This document shows positions 42,325 to 52,794 of a stretch of 64,000 nucleotides of DNA, in pieces (the first letter of the stretch is position 1; each line of letters begins with the position of its first letter). The translations under genes and the position numbers were made by a program. Under the pieces are notes generated by a model, which saw nothing but the letters and a program-made list of their open reading frames with translations, did not search any database and was not told the origin of the DNA. The DNA is from Tridacna crocea (Eukaryota > Mollusca > Bivalvia > Cardiida > Cardiidae), in the NCBI GenBank assembly GCA_943736015.1, contig OX031059.1, positions 21,384,501 to 21,448,500 on the forward strand. The letters are read 5' to 3'.

Positions 42325-42579
42325 GAGTCTTCACTGTAATAAGTGCTGCTTTTTACCGGCGCCGGGAGCTGTAATTCGGTAATTCTGCACTTGGCTGCAG
42401 AAACCCAGGGATTATAAGAATGGCCATGGGCTGTAAAAAAATAAGCTTTCAGAAACAGTAATACCAGTATTTCCTGTTTTTTTGATAAATCAGTTCTTTC
42501 TTGTACCCACAACAGATCTTTAAAAAAAAAGGAATTACTGTTATCAAACCCATGCACTGTTCCCCCTTCCAATCTGTAG

Positions 42580-42889
42580 ATTGGTCTACCTATGAGTGCA
42601 TTTGCAGATGCAGATGGTACTTCAATACTACGTTAATTAATTTTGTCTTCTTTGTGGCAAAAAATGGAACATGCTGGTAACAAGCATTTTTTTCAATCGC
42701 TTAATTTCCTTTAGTTTCTTATAAAATTCAGGGGTAGAATGTGTTCAATTCTTTACCAAGCAATCATGTATTTTAGTTTCATTAGTTTAAACATATTTAC
42801 TTTACATGGATTGAAAACAAGTTCTTCAACTTTTACTAACAAATCTCTCTTGATTCTGGTTTTGGGATTTACTCGTGCTGGACGTGTGA
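42580..42889 (+). mobile_element. Decayed family A remains
   Basis: GGCAAAAAATGGAACATGCTGG, AACAAGCATTTTTTTC and TCTTTACCAAGCAATC. The segment with GATTGAAAACAAGTTCTTC resembles 50930-50960. Confidence 0.4.
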
Positions 42890-42990
42890 GTAAGTGAAAA
42901 ATCTGGAAGTTAATACCCTCTCCTGGTTATCGAACTGGGGACCCTATGGTTACAAGGGCTACACTCTACCTCACAACCAAGGACACAAGT
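42890..42990 (-). mobile_element. tRNA-like SINE head, minus strand
   Basis: Read on the minus strand: TTGTGAGGTAGAGTGTAGCC, GGTCCCCAGTTCGATAACC and GGAG, a box A and box B pair at tRNA spacing. Acceptor pairing was not found. Confidence 0.5.
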
Positions 42991-43235
42991 TTTAATGACT
43001 CTAATGAGGCCTTTTGAAAACATTTGGGAACGGTAGAAAATGCTGGCACCCAGCATCCTCTACTTTTTCCATGAAGAACTTCATTGTATTTGCTGGATAC
43101 CGGCTTTGTCTACTTTCCCACAATATTTTTATTCTATCAAAGAACTTCATTTCATTTCTACCACTTTCAGATTTGTTGTCTACAATTACTGCCAATTATG
43201 AAGGGTCTACCAATTATTGCTTTGGAAAGAGCTAA
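42991..43235 (+). mobile_element. Degenerate family A MITE
   Basis: CCTTTTGAAAACATTTGGGA and AATGCTGGCACCCAGCAT. An ACTTCATT..TTT segment is repeated in the right half. Confidence 0.5.
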
Positions 43236-43237
43236 GC

Positions 43238-43413
43238 CTTAACCACACAATCCAGAGTTTTTATTACCCTGAGGAAGAAGCCTTTTCCTGCCATGTTTTT
43301 TAACTATTCAGAGAAATCCATAATTTGAGCCAAATGTAAAATGTTGTTGGCATAATATACTTTTAATTTGGACAAGCCTTAGTCATAGATTTTGTCATGT
43401 GGTAAAGAGTTAT
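43238..43413 (+). mobile_element. Family A MITE with most of the palindrome deleted
   Basis: CCTTAACCACACAATCCAGA, then GAGGAAGAAGCCTTTTCCTG directly joined to ATGTTTTTTAACTATTC. It ends GTGGTAAAGAGTTA. Confidence 0.65.
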
Positions 43414-43638
43414 GGAGTTTTGGGAAAAACAATAGATGCAGCTATTTTGTTACTGGGATCAGTGTTTTCCATTCAGTATTATGTTTTCATAATTAATTAG
43501 CTGACAGTAAGTGGCCGATTCCTTTCCAATTATCTTTCACCATCTCTAACCTGCATTTTCCATGTGTGAGAGCAAACAGATAGCTGATTAGTTTAGTAAG
43601 TGTGAGGCAATTAACCTTTTAAATTGATTGTACGATGT

Positions 43639-44092
43639 TTAAATCTTTACCAAATGACAAAATTTTAAACTGGTCCAAATTCAAAGCATTTGCAGACAAA
43701 AAAGTTAACTCTTTACCACACAATCCCAACTTTGAATGACCCTGAGAAGGAAGCCTTCTGAAAACATTGTGGGAAAAGGAGAAAATGCTGGTAACCAGCA
43801 TTTTCTCCTTTTCCCACGATGTTCTCTTCCAATCCCAAAAGAAATCTCAAATTTTCACTCACTTTAATTTGTCGTCTGCAAATGCCTTCAATTTGGACCA
43901 GTCTAAAATTTTGTCGTTCAGAAAAGAGTTAATGTGACTCAAATTTTGAAATTTGTTTTGGGAAGGGAGGAAAACATCGTGGGAAAAGGAGAAAATGCTG
44001 GTAACCAGCATTTTCTCCTTTTCCCACAATGTTTTCAGAAGGCTTCTTTCTTAGGGTTGTTAAGAGTCGAGATTATGGGGTTAAGGATTAAA
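43639..44092 (-). mobile_element. Family A MITE interrupted by another family A MITE
   Basis: Outer TTAA at 43639-43642 and 44089-44092. The outer left half runs to GCAGACAAAAAAG (43704) and resumes TGTGACTCAAATTTTG at 43933. The internal TTAA of the outer copy was used as the target. Confidence 0.85.
43705..43932 (+). mobile_element. Family A MITE inserted in a family A MITE
   Basis: TTAA duplicated at 43705-43708 and 43929-43932. The palindrome has one change in the right arm (CCCACGATGTTCTC). It lies opposite in orientation to its host. Confidence 0.9.
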
Positions 44093-44149
44093 CGCCATTT
44101 TCATTTATATCGCAGCGGCTAGTGTATCTGTCCATATGTTCCTGGAGTT

Positions 44150-44345
44150 TTTTCTACTAGTTACCCTGCAAAGTAGTTTTTTCCAAGCCACTGGCTGCTT
44201 TCCCACATCACTGAAACAATCATTAGGGGTGAGGAATGAATGATGTTGCAATGACTATATTCAACTTTGGAAAGAAATTGGCCCAGCTATGGATTGAACC
44301 AGCTACCCTATGTTCTTGAGTCTTATACACTACTGATTCGGTTTA
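44150..44345 (-). mobile_element. SINE, minus strand
   Basis: TTTTTTCCAAGCCACTGGCT and GCTTTCCCACATCACTGAAA are the SINE body in reverse. GGATTGAACCAGCTACCC near 44295 is its box B. Confidence 0.6.
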
Positions 44346-44355
44346 CTGGTCCCTT

Positions 44356-44510
44356 TTAGCCTTTACAACACAATCCCTTAATTGACCCTTAGGAAGAAAA
44401 CATTGTGGGAAAAGGAGAAAACCCAAGTAACCAGCATTTCATTCCTTTTCTCACAAGGTTTTGCACCCTTTAAAAGAAAAAAGTCATCATTTAATCTGTA
44501 AATACCCCAC
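44356..44510 (+). mobile_element. Degenerate family A MITE
   Basis: CTTTACAACACAATCCCTTA, GAAAACATTGTGGGAAAAGG and AAGTAACCAGCATTTC. Confidence 0.6.
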
Positions 44511-44749
44511 ACAGCCATTTCAGCATATTGTAAAGCAATGGCTAGAATGATAACATGCTGCTACTTCTAACTCTATACTCCTGCTGTTTCCAACCTTGGA
44601 TTTATTGAGTCGAGCTTGCATATACACACAGTCTGATCTTCATCTACACCCTATGCAATCAGTAGTTTCGCTCATTTGAACAAAGCCCAAGGCCCAAACC
44701 CTGATGAAGCTTAATATTTGTTTAACTTAACAAACCTGAATCTGGCAGT

Positions 44750-44970
44750 TTAACCCATTACCACACAATCCCTACTTTTGATGCCCCTGAGAAAGAAGCC
44801 TCTAGAAAACATTGTGGGAAAAGGAGAAATGCTGGTAACTAGCATTTTTCCACAATGTTTTCTACCCTTCACAAAATAAATTTCAAATTTTCAGTCACTT
44901 TTCTTTTGTCGTCTGCAAATGCTTTTAATTTGGACAAACTAAAAATTTTGTTGTTAATGGTAATGATTAA
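44750..44970 (+). mobile_element. Family A MITE with shortened right arm
   Basis: TTAA at both ends. The right arm goes from TAGCATTTTT straight to CCACAATGTTTTC. Confidence 0.85.
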
Positions 44971-45142
44971 TATTCTTTTTTAGACTTGGAGTCTGTTTAA
45001 CCCTTTACAACACATTGACAACTTTTGACAACCTTGAGAAAGAAGCCTTTTGAAAACTTTGTGGGAAAAGGAGCTGATAACCAGCATTTTCTCCTTGTCC
45101 CATAATATTTTCTACGCTATCAATAAACAGTTGCAGCATTTG

Positions 45143-48100
45143 CACTGTGTTGTAAGCTGTACGGCACAAAATGTGTAGTCACTTCCAAGATGGCGGACTG
45201 TTTACTTGGAGAAAGGTGGGTGTCACATTTTATCATCAATAACTTTTTTTCTTGAAACCTTCGAGACATGATACTTATAATATATTGTGTGGGAATGATG
45301 TGGTAAGCCTCGGTACTATATAGCAAAGAGCCAGTGCCATTATTCGATACGTTATATCGGCGTAAACATTGCCATTGGGTAAAATTTGAATTTGAAGTGA
45401 GGAACTTGCATCGTTTTTAGTTATAGAATTGAAAATAAGCTAATGCAGTGGGTGAAGGCTGTTGTTTCTGTAGGTATTCATCACGTGCTTTCCAATGATT
45501 ACGGTCATTTTTGTGAAATATGTCTAGAAAGACCCGAAAACATGTGTTTTGTATATCGCTAATGCAGCGGTGTAGTTCACATCAACAATTTTACACACAG
45601 CGGTGTAGACACGGCGTTTTCTGAACGGTTTAGACACATACATAAGCTTTATATACTGTACGGTTTAGACACAAAATCTGATTCTATCTGTGGTCTAGAC
45701 ATGAACTGCAAAGACTTTGGTCTTTTGATATTTGTGTTACATACCATTTACCTGCTTTAAAAAAAACTTTGTCTATCTTATATTCCAGTTGCACGCCATT
45801 CATGTGCTACCAATGCTCATTTGGAGGAGATTTAGAGACTCTTGTTTGACACTTCATGGAACAAAAGTAACATCAGGGCTTTTGGAAATACATGTACAAT
45901 ATTATTGCTATCCTGTATTTTCTAAAAGACAAACTTATATCAAATAAGATGCCACGGGAATTATTCATGTTTTGAAAGTGTTTCACTAATCATCGACTGT
46001 CTTTCTTTCAAAATATGGGAAATTAAAATTGCTTTGGTACTTCGCGAACGGGTCTGTATATATTCACCTACTAGATGTAGCCTGGCATTCAGGCCCTGCA
46101 TTTAAGTCATTCTAATAAACAAGGTACACAACTACAGCAAAGTCACAGAAATATGTGTTGTTACTTGCCCTTCTTCTGAAATACGTTAAATCAGACATTC
46201 AGAGCATTGAGAACACAGAGTTTCCATTTTGCAGTTTTACTTGATGATTTTGTTTTAATGAAAAGGTTCTATTTAATGGACTGACACCAGTCTACTACCA
46301 GATGTAGTCCGTGGCCAAAAGAAACATTCCAGAAACGATAAGAATAAATAAAAAACTTTATGAGATAACTAATCTTGATGGGTAACATTCGATTTTATAA
46401 ATATAAATCCATGACCCGTATATAATGAAATCAAATTGTACAATGGTAAATGAAAATTGTGAATATCGATCACATGGAATTCCATCTTACGATTTTTCCT
46501 TTTGGGGTAAAAAACAATAATTACGTAATTTTTACTGCAGTGTTTTTTTTTGTTTTTTTTTTTGATCCCCCATTCCCTGTTAACCTACTGGTCATATTTT
46601 ACTCGAACAGTGGCACAGAAACTAAAAACTTTAGAGAGATCCTTATACTCATTTTAAACCAGTTTTAACTCATTTTGTTTTTATTTTATCAAAATATAGT
46701 CATTCTTATATCTTCATGCCAAATATTTCGCCTGACAAGCTTGCTTAGATAACAATCGATAGAAAATGCATTTCGCCGAGTTGCGGCCTTCCATCTAAAC
46801 AGACTCATCGTTTCTGGTTTTTGAATCGAAGATTTTTGATATCCGTTATACACTTTGGTAGATTTGTATAATGATCATACATTCTGTCTCGTGACTATAT
46901 TTGACCTTCGCCCTACGTATACTGAGAAAACAAAAGAAAATGTAGGCTTCTCTGTTGCAGCCTCGATTTTCAGACGGAGGTCGTGGCCTATATGCAAGAA
47001 ATCTCCAAGCAGAGTTGTCGTTCGTTACTCTCACATACATCTCTGCGATGGGCTAAATGACAAGAATCTTGTCAAACCGAGAAAAAGATGTTTTGTTACT
47101 GTTTAACTGTTTCGTGCGTAAAATTATAAGGTAGACAATGGAAATATGATGCTGGATACATTATAGGTGCGTTCAAACTGATGAATTTACCTGTATAAAA
47201 TGGAACTTTTTTTTTTTTCGAGCCTCTTTACTGATCAGAATCTTACGCCAAGTTTAACAAAAATGGCTGCGCCCAGGAATGATGACAACAGTTTTAATAC
47301 ACCGATAAATCTTAGGTTATAAGATTAAAAAACAAATTATGGTCCTTTAAAAGACATTTAAGCTTTTCAGAAAATCCATCTTTTTCACATTGCCTACCAC
47401 TTAGTCAGATTTGCCGTATGCTGTTCCAACAGCACAAAAAGTAATCGATATTGGTCTTTCTTTCACCGGCGTTTGTGTCGCCATTTTGAGTTCTGGTCAT
47501 GTGACGAAAGTATCGCGTAATGACGGACTACTTTCTGAGCCCACTACAGAGGTGAATGTAATGATCCGGAGTGCAAGAGAGTGATATGCAAGTTACACCG
47601 TATCCGACTTTAGGCGGAAAGCAACGATAAATTTCCGTGACGCACTGTCATTGTTTACAGCTTCGATCGTCAGCCAGTTATTTTCCGACCAATGCTCGGT
47701 TTCTAGCACAAACCTCCGCGTTTGTATTTTTTTATTTTAGTTACACCATACATGTACATGTCAGTAATTTATCCTTGCGTACAATAAGGACCGATTTTCT
47801 GTACCATGCTTTGTTTTTTTATTAATTTAACAACATTTCTGCTCACCGGCCTTAGACGGGTATCTTTAACTAGATATTAAACAAACAGATACCAAGATAC
47901 GAATCAGCGACGGTATTTAAAACAACTTCGAAATGAAAATGATTGTCAAGTCCAGGATGGTAATTATCATCCTAAGTGAATGATTGAAATTATGGCTGCC
48001 ACCATGATGGAATTGATTTATAAGTGCACAGACATTAATTAGTAATTTCATAATTTATTTTTTCGTGATATAATACTCACTATTACATAAATAATATCGT

Positions 48101-48830
48101 AAATAATGTCTTGATGCACTCTTTTGTTCCCAACTATCTCTTTTCGTTCCACGATGATCCTTTTTCGGTTCCAGATGGTTCCTTCCGTGGGTGTCGGTAA
48201 TAAGGGAGACTGTCTCGAACTGTTGGTGCCAATTTTCATGATTCTGTATTAACGCCAAGTTACGTTATCTTCAGAAAAGAAGATTCAAGACCAAGCCAAT
48301 TGTGTCTAAACCGTACATATATTGTGCTTTAAATTGTGTCTAAACCGTTCAGAAAAAATCGGGTCTACACCGCTGTGTGTGAAATTGTTGATGTGGACTA
48401 CACCGCTGCATTAGCGATATACAAAACACATGTTTTCGGGTCTTTCTAGACATATTTCACAAAAATGACCGTAATCATTGGAAAGCATGTGATGAATACC
48501 TACAGAAACAACAACCTTCACCCACTGCATTAGCATATTTTCCATTCTATAACTAAAAACGATGCAAGTTCCTCACTTCAAATTCAAATTTTACCCAATG
48601 GCAATGTTTACGCCGATATAACGTATCGAATAATGGCACTGGCTCTTTGCTATGTAGCACCGAGGCTTACCACATCATTCCCACACAATATATTATAAGT
48701 ATCATGTCTCGAAGGTTTCAAGAAAAAAAGTTATTGATGATAAAATGTGACACCCACCTTTCTCCAAGTAAACAGTCCGCCATCTTGGAAGTGACTACAC
48801 ATTTTGTGCCGTACAGCTTACAACACAGTG
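45143..48830. mobile_element. 3.69-kb element with about 530-bp inverted repeats and 5-bp target duplication
   Basis: Ends CACTGTGTTGTAAGCTGTAC and its reverse complement, flanked by ATTTG (45138-45142, 48831-48835). The arms (45143-45674 and 48299-48830) differ at roughly 3% of the positions I compared, so the insertion is young. The inner ends of the arms repeat CGGTGTAGAC / CGGTTTAGACAC about five times. No transposase is visible. The 5-bp duplication plus a CAC start fits the Transib/RAG-like group; CACTA elements usually give 3 bp and hAT 8 bp. The matching frames at 45120-45326 and 48647-48913 are two copies of the same arm. Confidence 0.8.
46635..47865 (-). mobile_element. TTAA element nested in the 3.69-kb element
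   Basis: Its outer parts match, in reverse, those of 23091-23719. The right flank is TTAA (47866-47869), and at left TTAG (46631-46634). About 550 bp in the middle (46995-47540) are present only here. No conserved frame is visible. Confidence 0.6.
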
Positions 48831-48909
48831 ATTTGAGCCACATTGAAATTGTGGTCAGCAGAATGCTTTCAATTTGGACAGGGCTAGAATTTTGTCATCA
48901 GGTAAAGAG

Positions 48910-49132
48910 TTAACTCTTTACCCTACAATCCAGAATTTTAAGGACCTTTAGGAAGAAGGCTTTTGAAAACATTTGAGGGAAAAGGTTTATAACCAGCATT
49001 TTCTCCTTTTCCCACAATATATTCTAATCTTGCAAAATCAAATTTTAATTTTTGATTCACTTTTATTTTGTCATCTACAAAATGTTTTCAATTTGGACTA
49101 GTCCAAACTTTTGTCATTTGGTAAAGAGTTAA
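48910..49132 (+). mobile_element. Family A MITE
   Basis: It shares a TTAA with its neighbour on each side. The left arm lost GAGAAAATGC (GGGAAAAGGTTTATAACC). Confidence 0.85.
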
Positions 49133-49357
49133 CCCATTACCACACAATCCCTACTTTTGACGCCCCTGAGAAAGAAGCCTTTTGAAAACACTGTGGGAAA
49201 AGGAGAAAATGCTGGTAACCAGCATTTTCTCCTTTACCCACAATGTTTTCTACCCTTCCCAGAACAAATTTCTATTTTTCAGTCACTTTTATTCTGTCAT
49301 CTGCAAATGCTTTCAATTTGGACCAGTCTAAAATTTTCTCGTGTGGTAAAGGGTTAA
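49129..49357 (+). mobile_element. Family A MITE, near-consensus
   Basis: TTAA at 49129-49132 and 49354-49357. The palindrome has one CCCAC change (TTTACCCACAATG). The third member of the chain that starts at 44997. Confidence 0.9.
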
Positions 49358-49526
49358 CTGAGTTGACCAATCAAAATTTGTATTAGTTTTGTAGCACATT
49401 ATAGTCATTATGACATTTCATTGGTCCAGTAATTTCATGCAATAGCGAAAATGTTACTCCAGTGTCTGGTAGTAAAGCTGTTGCTATATTAAAAAATGCT
49501 CATTAGCAGTGTATAACATTTGGGTG

Positions 49527-49870
49527 GATTGGTATTGCAGTGGTAAAATGCATCCTCGGATACCCCGGTGTCTCCCTATTTGCTACGCTACATCGACCCC
49601 TGGGACAATTAATTGAATTTCCCTCGCTTTACCGCTGGCTGAATGCTGGCTTTTCATTGGTTCCATCATCATTTTGTGATGGGCGAGTGGACTGTACGCT
49701 ATGACGTTTCGTATCGATTTTCGGCGGCTGATTCAAAGTTATATTAGTCAAATTGTCCCAGGGGTCGATGTAGCGTAGCAAATAGGGAGACCCTGGGGTA
49801 TCCGAGGATGGGTAAAATGCTGGACTATCAATCCTGAGGCCAGAGGTTCGATACCCAGCCAAACCAGGAC
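49527..49870 (+). mobile_element. tRNA-like SINE head split by a MITE
   Basis: Box A-like GGTATTGCAGTGGTAAAATG lies left of the insertion and box B GGTTCGATACCC (49849) lies right of it. Confidence 0.55.
49551..49810. mobile_element. MULE-like MITE, 260 bp, 9-bp target duplication
   Basis: The ends CATCCTCGGATACCCC and GGGGTATCCGAGGATG continue inverted for about 60 bp (to GACCCCTGGGACAATT). GGTAAAATG flanks both sides (49542-49550, 49811-49819). A 9-bp duplication and long inverted ends are usual for Mutator-like elements. The two-sided open frames are by-products. Confidence 0.85.
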
Positions 49871-49928
49871 TTTTCTGAAACCTTGTTTCCCATCCAACTA
49901 GAGGTGAACTGGTTTGGAACCAGGCACA

Positions 49929-50156
49929 TTAACCCTTTACCACACAGTGATGAATTTTGACAGCCCTTAGGTATAAGCCTTTAGAAAACATTGTGGAAAA
50001 AGGAGAAAATGCCGGTATACACATTTTCTCCTTTTCTAACAATGTTTTCTATCTTTCACAAAACAAATTTCAAATTTTCAGTCACTTATATTTTGTCACC
50101 TGCAAATGCTTTCGATTTGGACAAGCCAAAAATTTTGTCATTTAGTAGTGAGTTAA
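49929..50156 (+). mobile_element. Family A MITE with shortened centre
   Basis: TTAA at both ends. The palindrome centre reads AAAATGCCGGTATACACATTTT. Confidence 0.85.
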
Positions 50157-50476
50157 CTGGAATCCTTCATACCATGGGAGCTGTATTCACCTGCAATCCT
50201 CTGTAATTTTTTTCCTTTATGCCAGAGAGGAGAAGGCAACTGATGTGGAGGGGGCATGTGTGTAGTCTGAGACAGTAATGTAGATTATCACTACAAGGGT
50301 GAACAACAGATGGTCGCCATTAAGTTGGGTAATGATTGTCTAAACATCAAATGCTGATGCATGAATATAATGTCTCGCATTATCTTTTTTATTGGCTCTT
50401 TTCAACATCAAGGTGTTTCTGGTCTGGCTTGTGGAATCAAAGTACAATGCCCTGTAAAACAAACCTCTATATAAGT
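50157..50476. other. Intergenic, nothing recognised
   Basis: No supported feature. Confidence 0.35.
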
Positions 50477-50706
50477 TCAACCCTCTACCACACAATCCTG
50501 ACTTTTAGCTACCCTGAGAAGGAAGCCTTCTGAAAACATTGTGGGAAAAGGAGAAGATGTTGGTAACCAGAATTTTCTCCTTTTCCCACAGTGTTTTCTT
50601 CCCTTCGCAAAACAAATTTCACATTTCATGTCACTTTTATTTCGTGGTCTGCAAATGCTTTCAGTTTGGACCAATCTAAAATTTTCGTTGTTTGGTAAAG
50701 AGTTAA
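50477..50706 (+). mobile_element. Family A MITE
   Basis: The left target is TCAA; the right TTAA is shared with the next copy. Centre GAAGATGTTGGTAACCAGAA. Confidence 0.85.
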
Positions 50707-50914
50707 CCCTTTACCGAACAATCCCTGGTTTGTATGTAAACATTGTGGAAAAGGAGAAAATCCTGGTTACCAACTTTTTCTCCCTTTCTCATAATGTTTT
50801 CTACCTTACTAGAAATGAAGTTTAATTTTTGAGTTACACTTATGTTCATTTTGTCGTCTGAAAATACTTTGATTTTGGACTTGTCTAAAACTGTGTTGTT
50901 TGGTAAAGAGTTAA
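50703..50914 (+). mobile_element. Family A MITE lacking part of the left half
   Basis: CCCTGGTTTGTATGTAAACATTGTGG shows that the GAGAAAGAAGCC segment is missing. TTAA on both sides. Confidence 0.8.
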
Positions 50915-51112
50915 ACATATTTATTTTTCATGGAGAAACAAGTTCTTTTAACTTTACTAATATCTCCTGATAACCAGCATTTCCTCCTTTTCTCACATTG
51001 TTTTCTACCATTTTCTAAGACAAATTTCATCAATTGAGCCACATTTTCTCTGGCTTCTCCAAATGCTAATAACTGGAACAAGTCTAAAATTTTGTCATTT
51101 GTCAAAGAGTCA
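50911..51112 (+). mobile_element. Family A MITE with foreign left end
   Basis: The left arm is missing and the palindrome begins at TGATAACCAGCATTTCC. The right half has CAATTGAGCCACATTTTC. Confidence 0.65.
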
Positions 51113-51240
51113 TTTAAGTCTATCGAACAAGTTCAATAGAAATAAATCGCATTTAAAGAACTAAAGATATGAGAGTAGGATAATTTCAGGCATGAACATA
51201 GCATAGATTGAAAATAGGCTGAGATGATCAAGAGTATATT

Positions 51241-51469
51241 TTAACCCAATAACAAACGACAAAATTTTAGTTTTGTCTAAATTGAAAGGGATTGCAGACG
51301 ACAAAATAAAAGTGACTGAAAATTTGAAATTTGTTTTGTGAAGGGTAGAAAAGATTGTGGGAAAAGGAGAAAATGCTGGTTACCAGCATTTTCTCCTTTT
51401 CCCACAATGTTTTCTAATGGCTTCTTTCCTAGGGGTGTCAAAAGTAGGGATTGTGTGGTAATGGGTTAA
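51241..51469 (-). mobile_element. Family A MITE, near-consensus
   Basis: TTAA at 51241-51244 and 51466-51469. The palindrome has one change (AAAAGATTGTGGG). It shares the right TTAA with the next copy. Confidence 0.9.
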
Positions 51470-51698
51470 AATCTTTTTGAGACGACGAAATTTTAGACTG
51501 GTCCAAAGTGAAAGCACTTGCAGATGAAAAAATAAATGCAAGTCAAAAATTGGAACTTGTTTCCAGCTGGGAAAAAAAACATTGTGGGAAAAGGAGAAAA
51601 TGCTAACTACTAGCATTTTCTCCTTTTCCCATAATGTTTTCAAAAGGCTTCTATCTCAGTGTCGTAAAAACCAGGGATTGTTTCAGATGAAGGGTTAA
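51466..51698 (-). mobile_element. Family A MITE
   Basis: Both TTAA are present. The centre is AATGCTAACTACTAGCATT. Confidence 0.85.
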
Positions 51699-51899
51699 AG
51701 TATGGAGAAAAAAAACTAGATACACCAGTCAAGTCATTTTTACTCTGATTTTTTTTCAGTGATATATCAATTCATAACATCTAATCTGCTGTATTCTCTG
51801 ATTTGTAAAGTTATAAACCACCACCATTATTTATGAGATAAGTCAGCAAAAGATCTTGAAAATCAATGGTTTCCCAATTCTTCGTGTCACTCTCACTGA

Positions 51900-52290
51900 A
51901 ACAGAGGGCAGAAATCTATAAATCTTTACCAGACAGCAAAATATGTACTTGCAATGGTCCTGATGAAACCATTTACAGACAAAAAATCGAATGCAATGGC
52001 CATGATGAAACCATTTGCAGACAAACAAATCGAATGCAATGGCTGTGATGAAACCATTTACAGACAAAAAATCGAATGCAATGGCCGTGATGAAACCATT
52101 TTCAGACAAAAAATGGAATGCAATGGCCATGATGAGACCATTTGCAGACAAAAAAATCAAATGGACTGTGCCTCAAATGATGGGATTTGTGGTACAGTAG
52201 GTACCGGCATTTTCTCTTTTGCCAACAATGTTTTCAGAAATCTTTTTTCTCTGGGTCACTAAAACAAGAGATGCTTTAGTCAAAAGGTAA
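51900..52290 (-). mobile_element. Family A MITE containing a 42-bp tandem array
   Basis: The left end AATCTTTACCAGACAGC and the right half (GCCAACAATGTTTTCAGAAA, CAAAAGGTAAAG) bracket the array. The left arm was lost and only ACCGGCATTTTCTC of the right arm remains. Confidence 0.65.
51953..52163 (+). repeat. Five 42-bp tandem units
   Basis: Each unit starts AATGG, then TGATGAAACCATTT and GCAGACAAAAAATCGAATGC. The unit resembles the GAAAGCATTTGCAGACGACA part of family A, so it probably grew from it. As 42 is divisible by 3, all frames stay open, which explains the 60- to 105-codon frames on both strands. Confidence 0.85.
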
Positions 52291-52794
52291 AGAGAATAGG
52301 AGAAAGAAGAAGATACAATATGCTAGGATGATACTATTGGCATCTTGAGAAATGTTGATACTTTTTTCTCGGGATCTTTCCTACCGGTTCTGTCAAAACA
52401 AACTTAGCACTCAACTAGAATATGGATTTTCGGGAGATTTGTCATGAAAATTCCTGAAGCCCGCACATAGATCATAAATGCCAGGATTATTCTGTGAAAG
52501 GTTTAGACTACTTTTGTATGTAATTCCTTCTTACACATTTTGGTATCGTGTAGGCGAGTCTGGCAAAAAGATTGGGACCATTGTAGACATTGTATACGAT
52601 GGGCAATTTATATAGCTGTTACAATATCTTCATTTTGTCTTGTATCTTTTGTCTTGTCATTGTGTCAGTCTTTGCTTGGAGGTTTGATAGGACCATGCTG
52701 GTATCTTGTTTCTTTCCTCATAAACATTTCATTGAAAAGAGTCCAAATAATACATCAGGCAATGCGCTTAGTACATCTAGGCCTGAAGTGTGTA
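52291..52794. other. Non-repeat stretch with a doubtful exon
   Basis: On the plus strand an AG at 52551-52552 (ATCGTGTAG) is followed by GESGKKIGTIVDIVYDGQFI and a stop near 52617. Two other open frames overlap, one with a hydrophobic run. None has a family that I recognise or a partner exon. Confidence 0.2.

Larger units (their letters stand above)
44997..48913 (+). mobile_element. Family A MITE split by a 3.69-kb element
   Basis: The left part ends GTTGCAGCATTTG (45142) and the right part begins ATTTGAGCCACATTGAAATT (48831). Compared with the copy at 37671, only ATTTG is duplicated. Outer TTAA are at 44997-45000 and 48910-48913. Confidence 0.9.

Noticed and set aside
42168-42572. 134-codon frame on the minus strand
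   Set aside because: It overlaps a decayed family A MITE, has no resemblance to a family that I know, and has no splice or promoter context.
45120-48913. Two near-identical protein frames (45120-45326 minus and 48647-48913 plus) as a duplicated gene
   Set aside because: They are the two arms of one inverted-repeat element, and identity is as high in noncoding parts.
51843-52262. Open frames of 60-105 codons on both strands
   Set aside because: A by-product of a 42-bp tandem array, in which every frame without a stop stays open.
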